Of a stretch of 23,261 nt of DNA, positions 1 to 7,244 are shown one piece after another; within the stretch, counting starts at the first letter, position 1; each line of letters starts with the position of its first letter. This DNA comes from VFKU01 sp964411925 (GTDB taxonomy: Bacteria > Hydrogenedentota > Hydrogenedentia > Hydrogenedentales > GCA-2746185), in NCBI GenBank assembly GCA_964411925.1, contig CAYPNI010000068.1, positions 1 through 23,261 of the forward strand. The letters are read 5' to 3'. The notes under the pieces were generated by a model, which was not told the DNA's origin, did no database searches, and saw nothing but the letters and a program-made list of their open reading frames with translations. The position numbers were made by a program, and so were the translations under genes.

Positions 1-234
1 GTCGAAACCGTGACGGAGACGCGGTGGACGCAGAATGCGCGGGGCGGGCCGTTCGCGGACGTCGAGCGGCTCAAGCAGGACACGATTTACCGTTACACCG
101 GGCCGGAGGGCGAGTCCTACGATATCGGCCAGGGCTCGGGCGCCGAAGGCATCAGCGGCTCGGGCCAGCGCGACGCCCTCCTGACCGCGCTACAGGCGCT
201 GTCGTCCGTGGTGGGTCGCCTCGCGGCACCTTGA
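1..234 (+). CDS. C-terminal fragment of an unknown protein
   Basis: An open frame enters from the left edge (first codon GTC at position 1) and ends at a TGA at 232-234, giving 77 residues. No start codon with a ribosome-binding site is visible, so the gene very probably begins outside the window. The fragment is polar, with a Gly/Ser-rich stretch (GQGSGAEGISGSGQ) followed by a C-terminal helix-like tail rich in Ala and Leu (ALLTALQALSSVVGRLAAP). I do not recognise a family and assign no function. Its third positions are GC-rich like those of the neighbouring genes, which supports it being coding. The next gene starts 93 nt downstream on the same strand and seems to have its own promoter. Confidence 0.5.
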   Translation, partial: VETVTETRWTQNARGGPFADVERLKQDTIYRYTGPEGESYDIGQGSGAEGISGSGQRDALLTALQALSSVVGRLAAP

Positions 235-245
235 CCCGCCAATCG

Positions 246-288
246 TAAACGTACAGCTAATCGCGCGCTAACCCTCGGCGTCTAGCCT
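246..288 (+). promoter_or_regulatory. Putative phoX promoter with phased Pho-box-like repeats
   Basis: GCTAAT (256-261) and GCTAAC (267-272) form a direct repeat with an 11-nt period, and a weaker TAAA unit lies one turn further upstream (246-249). A possible -10 hexamer TAGCCT (283-288) follows after a 10-nt gap, and there is no good -35. Response regulators of the PhoB/PhoP type bind direct repeats of about 11 nt that take the place of the -35 element, so this arrangement in front of a PhoX-type phosphatase gene fits phosphate-starvation control. The repeat is short and the assignment is inference. Confidence 0.3.
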
Positions 289-327
289 CGATGTCCAGAG
301 TGTCTACGTCCAACGAGGTGTCGCACG

Positions 328-1725
328 ATGGTTACTTCCCGCCGCGAATTTCTTCGGAGCTGCGGGGCCGTCAGTCTTGGTTTTGCCGGGCTGAACGCGC
401 TCCTGTCCAGGACGGCCAACGCGTTGCCCAATGTGTCGCGTGGAATCGGCGGGTACGGCCCACTCCTGCGCGACCCACGCGGCTTGCTCGATCTCCCCGC
501 CGGATTCACATACACGATCGTGTCGATCGGTGGCCAGGAAATGAACGACGGGTTCGAGGTGCCGATCAAGGCGGACGGCATGGCGGCCTTTCCGGGGCCG
601 GACGGTAAAACGATTCTCGTGCGCAATCACGAAGTGGACGGAGACGCGCTCAGCGGCGGGCCGTTCGGCCGCGGCAATGAACTGTTCGGCGACATCGATC
701 CGTCCAGGGTCTACGATGCGGGCCACGGAACCTGCCCCGGACTGGGTGGCACGACGACCGTCGTATTCAATACGAAGACGCAGACCAAGGAACACGAGTA
801 CCTCAGCCTCGCGGGCACGGTGCGCAATTGCGCCGGCGGGCCGACGCCGTGGAACTCATGGATCACGTGCGAGGAGACCGTCTTTCGCGCGGGCGACAAA
901 TGGGAAAAAGATCACGGGTACAACTTCGAGGTGCCCGCGCGGTACCGTGGCGGCCCGGTCGATCCGGTACCGCTCATCGCGATGGGCCGATTCAACCACG
1001 AAGCCGTCGCCGTTGACCCGAATTCGGGGGCGGTGTACGAAACGGAGGATCGGGACGACGGGGCGTTTTACCGGTTCCTGCCGGATACGCCGGGGCAGCT
1101 CTCCAACGGTGGCCGATTACAGGCGCTCGTCGTCGCTGACCAACCCGGATTCGACACGCGCAACTGGGACAATCCGCCATCCGTCAAACCGCGCGAACGG
1201 CTCGCGGTCCGGTGGATTGACCTGAGCGCGGTCGAGTCGCCCGAGGACGATCTGCGGTATCGCGCGTTCGACCGCGGCGCGGCGCGGTTTGCGCGCGGCG
1301 AAGGCGCCTGGACCGGCACGGACGGCATCTACTTCGCCTGTACGAGCGGCGGGCGCGCCCACCGCGGCCAGATATGGCGCTACGTCCCAAGCGCGCATGA
1401 GGGCACGCCGGAGGAGGACGCCGCGCCCGGTTCGCTCGAGTTGTTTGTCGAGCCGAACGACAGCGGTCTCATCGACAACGCGGACAACCTCACCGTCGCT
1501 CCCTGGGGCGACCTCGTCGTCTGCGAAGACGGCTCGGGCGACCAGTTTGTCGTCGGCATCACGCCGCAGGGTGGCATCTACCAGATCGCGCGCAACGCAA
1601 CGGGCGAAAGCGAACTCGCCGGCGCGTGTTTTTCGCCAGACGGTTCGACGCTGTTCGTGAACATCCAGCACTTGAACCTTACCCTCGCGATCACCGGCCC
1701 GTGGGATCGGCGCGTCGCGGCGTAA
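328..1725 (+). CDS. phoX: PhoX-type (DUF839) alkaline phosphatase, Tat-exported
   Basis: This 465-residue protein is predicted to be an exported phosphomonoesterase of the PhoX/DUF839 family, which releases phosphate from organic phosphates using iron and calcium. The N-terminus carries a twin-arginine signal (SRREFLR at 4-10, hydrophobic stretch to about residue 27, then RTANA), consistent with export of a folded metalloenzyme. Family motifs run through the chain: RNHE (99-102), GGTTT (140-144), the Cys-Glu motif WITCEET (178-184; C181 corresponds to the iron-liganding Cys of PhoX), GRFNHEAVAVDP (220-231), YETEDRDDGAFYRF (237-250), and a late NADNLTVAPWGDLVVCEDG block near 384-402. It is shorter than classic PhoX (over 600 residues) and may be a distinct subfamily, so the substrate is uncertain. 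The ATG at 328 is set by GAGGTG at 315-320. It ends 3 nt before the convergent acyl-CoA synthetase gene. Confidence 0.85.
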   Translation: MVTSRREFLRSCGAVSLGFAGLNALLSRTANALPNVSRGIGGYGPLLRDPRGLLDLPAGFTYTIVSIGGQEMNDGFEVPIKADGMAAFPGPDGKTILVRNHEVDGDALSGGPFGRGNELFGDIDPSRVYDAGHGTCPGLGGTTTVVFNTKTQTKEHEYLSLAGTVRNCAGGPTPWNSWITCEETVFRAGDKWEKDHGYNFEVPARYRGGPVDPVPLIAMGRFNHEAVAVDPNSGAVYETEDRDDGAFYRFLPDTPGQLSNGGRLQALVVADQPGFDTRNWDNPPSVKPRERLAVRWIDLSAVESPEDDLRYRAFDRGAARFARGEGAWTGTDGIYFACTSGGRAHRGQIWRYVPSAHEGTPEEDAAPGSLELFVEPNDSGLIDNADNLTVAPWGDLVVCEDGSGDQFVVGITPQGGIYQIARNATGESELAGACFSPDGSTLFVNIQHLNLTLAITGPWDRRVAA

Positions 1726-1728
1726 TTC

Positions 1729-3366
1729 CTATTTCGCCGCCTTGGCCGCGGCGAGATCGCTGAACCGCTCACGCAACGCCGTCTTCTTGAACTTGCCGAC
1801 GGACGTCTTCGGCACTTCGTCGATGAACACGACGGCGTCCGGGATCCACCATTTGGCGACCTTGTCCGCGAGATAAGCCTTGATGTCGGCCTCGGTGGCA
1901 GTCTCGCCCTTCTTGAGCACGACGCAGGCCAGCGGGCGCTCGTCCCACTTCGGGTCGGGGATTGCGATCACGGCGGCCTCGGCGACGGCCGGATGGCCCA
2001 TGATCGCGTTTTCGAGGTCAACGGAACTGATCCACTCGCCGCCGGATTTCACGAGATCCTTTGAGCGGTCCTGAATTTTGATATAGCCGGTCGGATCGAT
2101 CGTGACGATGTCGCCGGTCTTGAACCAGCCGTCCTCCGTGAAGCGGTCCGCGGCGTCAGGCCGGTTGAAATACGCACTGGAGATCCACGGGCCGCGCACC
2201 TCGAGCTCGCCCATCGACTTGCCGTCCCAGGGCGCCATGCCGTTGTCGCCGCGCGCGCGGATTTCGACCATGGGCGCGGGCGTGCCTTGCATCGCGCGGT
2301 ATTCGTATTGCGTCGCCTCGGGTTTCGTGCGGAGCTCAGCGCTCAGGTTCGAGATGGTTCCGAGCGGGGAGAGCTCCGTCATGCCCCAGGCCTGGGTGAT
2401 GTGCAGGCTGTGGCGGTCCTGCATGTTCTTCATCAGGCTCACCGGCACGGCGGACCCGCCGACGATGAGGTTGCGCAGGCGCGAGAGGTCATACTTGACC
2501 GGATCCTGGTCGAGCACCGCGAGCAGCCCCTGCCAGATCGTCGGCACGCCGGCCGTCACCGTGACGCGTTCCTGCACGAAATCTTCGAGCAGGCTGACGG
2601 GGTCGAGATGCGGCCCGGGGAAGACGAGCTTCATGCCTGCCATGCCCGCGGCGTAGGGGATGCCCCAGGCGTTTGCGTGGAACATCGGCACGACCGGGAG
2701 CACGCAATCGCGTTCGCGCAAATCCAGCACGTCGGGCAGCGCGGCGGCCATCGAATGCAGCACCATGGACCGGTGCGAATAGAGCACGCCCTTGGGGCGG
2801 CCCGTCGTGCCCGAGGTGTAGCACGTTGCGGCGGCCTGTTTTTCGCGCAGGCCGAGCTTGGCGTAGTCGAGTTTCGCGTCGTCTTCGGCCGCGAGCAGTG
2901 CCTCGTAGTCGAGCATGCCTTTCGGAAGTTCGGCGTCAGTCGAGCGGATCATGATGTAGTGCTTTGCTTTGATCTTGTCCTTGAACTGCTTGAGGAGCGG
3001 GAGCAGCGATTCGTCAAAGATGACCGCGCGGTCGCTCGCGTCATTCGCGATGTATTCGAGGTCGTCCGGGTGCAGGCGCAGGTTCAGCGTGTGCAGGACG
3101 CCGCCGATGACGGGGATCGCGAAGTACGCCTCGAAGTGGCGGTAATGGTTCCAGCACAGCGTGCCCACGGCCTCGCCCGGCCTGATGCCGAGCCGCCGGA
3201 GGGCCAACGCGAGCTTTTTCGCGCGCCTGGCCATGTCGCCGTACGTATACCGGTGAAACGACTTGTCCGGCTGCCGCGTTACGATTTCCTTCTTGAAGAA
3301 ATGCTGCTCCGCGCGGCGCAATACCACGTCGAGCGTGAGCTCGAAATCCATCATCAAGCCGTCCAT
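1729..3366 (-). CDS. Medium/long-chain fatty acyl-CoA synthetase (AMP-binding)
   Basis: A 545-residue adenylate-forming enzyme that activates fatty acids to acyl-CoA through an acyl-AMP intermediate, feeding beta-oxidation or lipid synthesis. Visible core motifs: the ATP-binding loop YTSGTTGRPKG (183-193), the adenine-binding QAWGMTEL (325-332), GWFKTGD (413-419), the hinge region DRSKDLVKSGGEWIS (433-447) and the catalytic lysine in TSVGKFKK (K525). Length and motif spacing match AlkK/FadD-like ligases of about 545 residues; chain-length preference cannot be read from the sequence. I chose the ATG at 3364-3366 because GGGAGG lies 7 nt upstream; a longer reading from 3414 would have no such site. 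There is no signal peptide, so the enzyme is cytoplasmic or membrane-associated. It is monocistronic, with its own promoter (3405-3433), and is convergent with phoX. Confidence 0.93.
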   Translation of the reverse strand: MDGLMMDFELTLDVVLRRAEQHFFKKEIVTRQPDKSFHRYTYGDMARRAKKLALALRRLGIRPGEAVGTLCWNHYRHFEAYFAIPVIGGVLHTLNLRLHPDDLEYIANDASDRAVIFDESLLPLLKQFKDKIKAKHYIMIRSTDAELPKGMLDYEALLAAEDDAKLDYAKLGLREKQAAATCYTSGTTGRPKGVLYSHRSMVLHSMAAALPDVLDLRERDCVLPVVPMFHANAWGIPYAAGMAGMKLVFPGPHLDPVSLLEDFVQERVTVTAGVPTIWQGLLAVLDQDPVKYDLSRLRNLIVGGSAVPVSLMKNMQDRHSLHITQAWGMTELSPLGTISNLSAELRTKPEATQYEYRAMQGTPAPMVEIRARGDNGMAPWDGKSMGELEVRGPWISSAYFNRPDAADRFTEDGWFKTGDIVTIDPTGYIKIQDRSKDLVKSGGEWISSVDLENAIMGHPAVAEAAVIAIPDPKWDERPLACVVLKKGETATEADIKAYLADKVAKWWIPDAVVFIDEVPKTSVGKFKKTALRERFSDLAAAKAAK

Positions 3367-3404
3367 GCCGATGCCTCCCAAAACGAACGTTTGCCCAGCA
3401 GGAT

Positions 3405-3433
3405 AGGCTAGCAATCGGGGGGCGAAGGTTCAA
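3405..3433 (-). promoter_or_regulatory. Sigma-70-type promoter of the acyl-CoA synthetase gene
   Basis: Read on the minus strand: TTGAAC (3428-3433), exactly 17 nt of spacer, then TAGCCT (3405-3410). Transcription would start near 3398, about 30 nt before the ATG at 3366, leaving room for the GGGAGG ribosome-binding site. The -10 is the same hexamer seen in front of phoX. No operator-like palindrome is evident. Confidence 0.55.
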
Positions 3434-3465
3434 CGGCGCGGCGCGAGGGGGTCAGCGAGCGGCGG

Positions 3466-3503
3466 GAGATTGATTCGTCGTAGGCCCCGCTCCTCGCAAT
3501 GAC
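3466..3503 (-). repeat. Dispersed repeat R1, copy A
   Basis: On the minus strand this begins GTCATTGCGAGGAG and ends CGACGAATCAATCTC, the same two ends seen in the copies at 5366-5402 and 7245-7290, with a variable middle. It lies in the 248-bp gap between the divergently transcribed acyl-CoA synthetase gene and queC, outside both proposed promoters. Very similar short interspersed sequences are familiar from many bacterial genomes, but I cannot name a mobiliser. Confidence 0.75.
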
Positions 3504-3558
3504 GGGGGCGACATTCACCGCATCTTGTGAGGTTCTCGCGTGCGCGGAGTTGCGCCCG

Positions 3559-3587
3559 TTGTGCGATAACTTGCAGCAGCGTAGAGT
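3559..3587 (+). promoter_or_regulatory. Candidate queC promoter
   Basis: TTGTGC (3559-3564), 17 nt, TAGAGT (3582-3587), about 27 nt before the queC ATG. Only about half of the consensus bases match, so this is the best candidate in the gap rather than a clear promoter. No preQ1 riboswitch-like sequence was recognised between it and the start codon. Confidence 0.3.
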
Positions 3588-3614
3588 TTCCAGGTCGATT
3601 GAGGTCAAAAGCGA

Positions 3615-4310
3615 ATGAGTGCGAACGCAAACCACGGAGCGGCCGTCGTCCTGCTCAGCGGCGGGATGGATTCGAGCGTGCTGGTGCATCACGTTGCGCA
3701 GCGGCTGGGGCGGCGGCCGGTTCACGCGCTGAGTTTTGATTATGGCCAACGGCACCGGCGCGAACTGGAGGCGGCGTCGTGGCAGGCGCGGGCCGCGCGG
3801 GCGGCGACGCATCATGTCGTGGATGTGTCATTTCTTGCGGACTTGGTCAGCGCCGGGACGACGCTGGTGCGCGGCGGCGGGGAGGTGCCGGACCTGGACA
3901 CGCTAGACCCCGCGACGCTCGACCAACCACCGACGTATGTGCCCAACCGGAACATGGTTCTGTTGTCGCTCGCAGCGGCATATGCCGAGGCGCAGGGCGT
4001 GCGCGACGTGTTCTACGGCGCGCAGGCGCACGATGAGTACGGGTACTGGGACTGTACGCGCGATTTTCTGGATCGCCTGAATGCGACGCTCGCGCTGAAC
4101 CGGCGTGAAGCGGTCACGATTCACGCGCCGTTCATCGACCTGCGCAAGGAGATGCTGGTGACGATTGGCGGGGAGTTGGGCGTGGACTTTTCGCATACCT
4201 GGAGCTGTTATCGCGGCGGCGAGACGGCCTGTGGGACCTGTCCGACGTGCCGGGAACGGCTCAAGGCGTTTGCGGATGCGAGTATGAAGGATCCGCTGAA
4301 GTACAAGTAG
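3615..4310 (+). CDS. queC: 7-cyano-7-deazaguanine synthase QueC
   Basis: A 231-residue cytoplasmic ATP-dependent enzyme that converts 7-carboxy-7-deazaguanine and ammonia to preQ0, the precursor of queuosine in tRNA and of related 7-deazaguanines. The ATP-pyrophosphatase loop LSGGMDSS (14-21) and FDYGQRH (41-47) are intact, as is YVPNRNM in the middle of the chain. The C-terminal zinc site has four cysteines: C198, C206, C209 and C212 (SCYRGG then CGTCPTC). Length matches the family (220-235). The ATG at 3615 has a modest GAGG at 3601-3604. The other genes of the pathway (queD, queE, queF) are not in this window, so the gene stands alone here. The product is well supported; which 7-deazaguanine it ultimately feeds is not. 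Confidence 0.96.
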   Translation: MSANANHGAAVVLLSGGMDSSVLVHHVAQRLGRRPVHALSFDYGQRHRRELEAASWQARAARAATHHVVDVSFLADLVSAGTTLVRGGGEVPDLDTLDPATLDQPPTYVPNRNMVLLSLAAAYAEAQGVRDVFYGAQAHDEYGYWDCTRDFLDRLNATLALNRREAVTIHAPFIDLRKEMLVTIGGELGVDFSHTWSCYRGGETACGTCPTCRERLKAFADASMKDPLKYK

Positions 4311-4314
4311 CAAA

Positions 4315-4348
4315 TTAACCACAGATGGATACTGATAAATACTGATAA
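4315..4348 (+). repeat. Degenerate repeat R3 with a tandem 10-mer
   Basis: Starts 5 nt after the queC stop. It reads TTAACCACAGATGG and then two perfect tandem copies of ATACTGATAA (4329-4338, 4339-4348). The first part resembles a widespread interspersed bacterial repeat of the type AACCACAGATGNACACAGAT, here apparently decayed. The remaining gap up to 4481 shows nothing I can name apart from the ribosome-binding site of the next gene. Confidence 0.5.
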
Positions 4349-4481
4349 CCCAAATCGGCTTTTCGTGTTGGGTGAGGTCACGATTGCAAGCAATGAAGGC
4401 GCAGGTTTCACTTGGGCAGCCCGAAGTGGCGCGCGTCGCGGGCATCGGCTAGGCTAGAGGTTCGATTCGGGAGGACCATCC

Positions 4482-5357
4482 GTGAAGACGACATTCATTG
4501 CACTTGCAGTAACCGTTGCTATTTCGATCGCGGGATATGCGCAGGACGCGCCGGTGACCGTCAAGACGCACCCGGTCAGCGGCAACATCTACATGCTCGA
4601 GGGCCGTGGCGGGAACATCGGCGTGTCGGCCGGCGAGGACGGCATTCTGATCGTGGATACGCAGTTCGAGAACATGGCGGCGCCGATCACCGACGCGCTG
4701 ACGGCGCTGAACAAAGGCCCGCTGAAATTCATCGTGAATACGCATTTCCACGGCGATCACACGGGCGGCAACCAGGCGCTGGGACAGAACGTGCCCGTTG
4801 TTGCGCACGAGAACGTGCGCACGCGCATGATCGGCCCGCGCAACGACAAACTCAGCGACGCAGCGTTCCGCAACAGCCTGCCGATGGTGACGTATGCGGA
4901 CGGCGCTTCGGTCCATTTCAACGGCGAGGAGATCACGCTCAAGCACCTCCAGCCCGGGCACACGGACACCGACACTCTGGTGCATTTCAAGGGATCGAAC
5001 GTGTACCACACGGGCGACCAGTTCACCAACGGGATGTATCCGTTCATCGACCTCGCGGGCGGCGGCGACGTGGAGGGGTATCTGAAGAACGTTGCGCATA
5101 TGGTCGAAGTGATCCCCGACAATGCGAAGATTATCCCCGGGCACGGCCCGCTGGCGACGAAGAAAGACTTGTTGACGTTCCAGCAGGTGCTGAACGAGAC
5201 GATCGACATCGTTCGCAAAGGCATCGCGGCCGGGAAGGGCCAGGAGGAACTGCAGAAGGAAGGCCTGCCGGAGAAATACAAGTCCTGGAGCCCGCAGGGC
5301 ACGTTCGTCGGCGAGCAGCGCTGGATTTCGATCGTGTTCCAGAGCTTGTCGCGCTGA
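4482..5357 (+). CDS. Exported metallo-beta-lactamase-fold hydrolase
   Basis: A 291-residue member of the metallo-beta-lactamase superfamily with a Sec signal peptide (MKTTFIALAV..., likely cleavage after residue 20, AGYA/QD), hence periplasmic. The dinuclear zinc site is complete: THFHGDH (H88, H90, D92, H93), H160 in QPGHTDTD, D179 in HTGDQF and H221 in IPGHGP. The substrate cannot be read from the motifs. It resembles the broad group annotated as MBL-fold metallohydrolases, some of which are subclass B3-like beta-lactamases or quinoprotein-associated proteins. The GTG start at 4482 is chosen because GGGAGG (4469-4474) is 7 nt upstream. It is followed after 27 nt by an exported alpha/beta hydrolase and then by an esterase-like lipoprotein, so the three probably share a transcript. 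Confidence 0.88.
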   Translation: MKTTFIALAVTVAISIAGYAQDAPVTVKTHPVSGNIYMLEGRGGNIGVSAGEDGILIVDTQFENMAAPITDALTALNKGPLKFIVNTHFHGDHTGGNQALGQNVPVVAHENVRTRMIGPRNDKLSDAAFRNSLPMVTYADGASVHFNGEEITLKHLQPGHTDTDTLVHFKGSNVYHTGDQFTNGMYPFIDLAGGGDVEGYLKNVAHMVEVIPDNAKIIPGHGPLATKKDLLTFQQVLNETIDIVRKGIAAGKGQEELQKEGLPEKYKSWSPQGTFVGEQRWISIVFQSLSR

Positions 5358-5365
5358 CCCAACCC

Positions 5366-5402
5366 GTCATTGCAAGGAGCGGTTGTGCGACGAAGCCATC
5401 TC
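5366..5402 (+). repeat. Dispersed repeat R1, copy B, carrying a gene start
   Basis: Starts GTCATTGCAAGGAG and ends GACGAAGCCATCTC; the next bases TCTTC also match copy C. This copy contains the AAGGAG ribosome-binding site (5374-5379), the GTG start (5385-5387) and codons 1-6 of the following hydrolase gene. The G-to-A difference from the other copies changes GAGGAG-type to AAGGAG. Confidence 0.75.
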
Positions 5403-6272
5403 TTCTGCGCCGCGGCGCTGGTCGCGGTGGAGGCGACAATTCAGGTTCCGGTGTTCGCGGACGATCCTGTGTTGACCAGCGGATTCGTGGAGAGCGGCGG
5501 CGAGCAGATTTACTACGAGGCCGCCGGTTCGGGCGACGCGGTCGTACTGAGCCACGGGCTCGGCGGCAACCACGCCATCTGGTATCAGCAGGTGCCCGCG
5601 TTCGCAGAGCGGTTCCAGGTCATCACGTGGGACCAGCGCGGGTTCGGCCGGTCTACGAACGCGAAGGGCGAAAACAGTCCGGCCGCGGCCTCGATCGATC
5701 TCGCGGCGGTGCTCGATCGGCTCGGCGTGGACCGCGCGCACCTCGTCGGCCAGTCCATGGGCGGCTGGGCCGTGATGGGATTCGCGCTGGCGCATCCGGA
5801 GCGCGTGCGGTCGCTCGTGCTGGCGGACACACTCGGCGGGATTTTCACGGCGGAGGCGTCAGAGCATTTCGACGCGTACATCCGCGACATGATGACGCAG
5901 CCAACGCCGGACGAACTACCCATTACTCGGCATCCGGCACTCGGCGAACAGCTCGGCGCCGCGGACCCGGTCAAGGCGTTCCTGTACCGGCAGATTGGCG
6001 GGCTGGGCGGGCCGGCGCCCAGGAACGCAGGGCTGCAACTCCGGCAGACGGGTTATCCGCTCGACGAGGTTCGTAGACTGAATGTCCCGGCCTTGTTCGT
6101 CGTCGGTGAACACGACCCGATCTTTCCACCAGCGGTGGTCCGATCGGTCGCGGCTGAGGTGTCCGGCGCGCGGATCGTCGAATTGCCGCGCGCGGGCCAC
6201 TCGCCGTATTTTGAGACGCCGGAAGCGTGGAACACGGCGGTGTTGGAGTTTCTGGCCAGCCGAGCCGATTGA
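5385..6272 (+). CDS. Exported alpha/beta hydrolase
   Basis: A 295-residue alpha/beta-hydrolase-fold enzyme with a hydrophobic N-terminus (LFCAAALVAVEATIQVPVFA at 6-25) that looks like a signal peptide, so probably periplasmic. The catalytic triad is readable: nucleophile S124 in VGQSMGGW, acid D244 in GEHDPIFP and H272 in AGHSPYFE, with an oxyanion-hole HGLGGN at 57-62 and the strand-turn WDQRGFGRS at 82-90. It resembles the 3-oxoadipate enol-lactonase / haloperoxidase-like branch, but the reaction is not predictable. The GTG at 5385 is preferred over a TTG at 5370 because AAGGAG lies 5 nt upstream and the signal peptide then starts with the usual positive residues (VRRS). Oddly, this ribosome-binding site and start lie in a copy of dispersed repeat R1. 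It is the middle gene of a three-hydrolase cluster. Confidence 0.87.
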   Translation: MRRSHLFCAAALVAVEATIQVPVFADDPVLTSGFVESGGEQIYYEAAGSGDAVVLSHGLGGNHAIWYQQVPAFAERFQVITWDQRGFGRSTNAKGENSPAAASIDLAAVLDRLGVDRAHLVGQSMGGWAVMGFALAHPERVRSLVLADTLGGIFTAEASEHFDAYIRDMMTQPTPDELPITRHPALGEQLGAADPVKAFLYRQIGGLGGPAPRNAGLQLRQTGYPLDEVRRLNVPALFVVGEHDPIFPPAVVRSVAAEVSGARIVELPRAGHSPYFETPEAWNTAVLEFLASRAD

Positions 6273-6337
6273 GAGATTTCAAACCCGAATTGAATCATTC
6301 GAGTCTAATGCGGGCGGCTTACGGGAGGAGAATCCGA

Positions 6338-7138
6338 ATGAACCGAGTACACTTCTGCGGGCTGGCCTTGTTGTCCGCGCTCGTCTGCGCGGGCGGATGC
6401 ATCCACGTGCGGGTCGAGGACAGCAATTTCGACGCGCATGGCGACGGAGAACACCATTCGAAGTCCATGGCCACGGGATTCCTGTCATTCACGACGACGA
6501 CCGACGGCGAGACGCGCAAGTCGGTGGTCTATGTTCCGGACAATTATTCGGCTGACGACGAGTGGCCGCTCATTGTCTTCCTGCACGGCATGGGCGAGCG
6601 CGGCAATGACGGCTGGAAGCAGGCGGAAGTCGGCATCGGCCGAGCGATCCGGCTCAATCCGGAGCGGTTTCCGGCGATCGTTCTGATGCCGCAGTGTTCG
6701 CCGTCGACGGTGTGGAGCTCCAAGGAAAACGCGAACGGCGCGCCGTCGTGGAAATACATCGACGACGCAATCGCGTACGTGCGGGACCGGTACAACGTGG
6801 ACGCGGACCGCATGACGCTCACGGGCCTGTCCATGGGCGGCTACGGCACGTATGCGTACGGCGCGATGCGCTCGGACCAGTTCGCCGCGTTCATGCCGAT
6901 TTGTGGCGGAGGGGACGCCGCCGACGCCGCCCAACTCGCGCGGCGGCCGATGTGGGCGTTCCACGGACTCGCCGATACGGTCGTCACGCCGGACAAGTCG
7001 CGGGCCATGGTGGGGGCGATTCGCGAAGCGGGCGGCGACGTCAAACTTACCGAATACGAGGGCGTCGGCCACAACAGTTGGGACAAGGCGTACGGCGATC
7101 CCGACGCGATCGCATGGCTACTCGCGCAGACGCTGTAG
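6338..7138 (+). CDS. Esterase / phospholipase-like lipoprotein
   Basis: A 266-residue alpha/beta hydrolase of the prolyl-oligopeptidase / dienelactone-hydrolase-like esterase group. Nucleophile S165 sits in TGLSMGGYGTY, acid D213 in FHGLADTVVTP and H245 in GVGHNSWD; LHGMGERG (82-89) forms the oxyanion region. The N-terminus is a signal sequence ending in ALVCAGGC (C21), a loose lipobox, so the protein may be lipid-anchored; Sec-secreted is the alternative. Upstream in-frame codons exist from 6227, but the ATG at 6338 has GGGAGGAG (6323-6330) 7 nt upstream and is clearly the start. It follows the alpha/beta hydrolase gene by 65 nt on the same strand. Likely substrates are acyl or aryl esters; nothing in the sequence narrows this. 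Confidence 0.86.
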   Translation: MNRVHFCGLALLSALVCAGGCIHVRVEDSNFDAHGDGEHHSKSMATGFLSFTTTTDGETRKSVVYVPDNYSADDEWPLIVFLHGMGERGNDGWKQAEVGIGRAIRLNPERFPAIVLMPQCSPSTVWSSKENANGAPSWKYIDDAIAYVRDRYNVDADRMTLTGLSMGGYGTYAYGAMRSDQFAAFMPICGGGDAADAAQLARRPMWAFHGLADTVVTPDKSRAMVGAIREAGGDVKLTEYEGVGHNSWDKAYGDPDAIAWLLAQTL

Positions 7139-7196
7139 GGTGGGAGCGGCGGGACGCCGCGTCGCGCGCTTCGGGCGACGTCGTGTGACGTAGGGG

Positions 7197-7220
7197 GATT
7201 CCTGCCTGCGCGGGAATGAC
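7197..7220 (-). repeat. Dispersed repeat R2, single copy
   Basis: On the minus strand it reads GTCATTCCCGCGCAGGCAGG and then AATC: a hairpin ATTCCCGC with partner GCAGGAAT (one mismatch). It matches the two R2 copies at 16917-16942 and 16971-16996. It is 24 nt away from R1 copy C in the gap between the esterase and nadA stop codons, so two repeat families share this intergenic spot. Confidence 0.7.
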
Positions 7221-7244
7221 AGAGAGCGGACGAGTCCGGACGAA

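Noticed and set aside
1726..1728. Terminator between phoX and the convergent acyl-CoA synthetase gene
   Set aside because: The gap is 3 nt; no hairpin with a T-run is visible in either gene end.
2287..3411. 374-codon open frame antisense to the acyl-CoA synthetase gene
   Set aside because: A shadow frame caused by GC-rich third positions opposite a gene with complete motifs; its His/Arg/Val-rich translation has no domain character.
4427..4455. Promoter for the MBL-fold hydrolase gene (TGGCGC, 17 nt, TAGGCT)
   Set aside because: The TAGGCT resembles other proposed -10 elements here, but the -35 match is too poor to call.
7139..7190. GC-rich hairpins after the esterase gene as an intrinsic terminator
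   Set aside because: Stems such as GCGGCG/CGCCGC and CGTCGC/GCGACG are present but no T-run follows; common by chance at this GC content.
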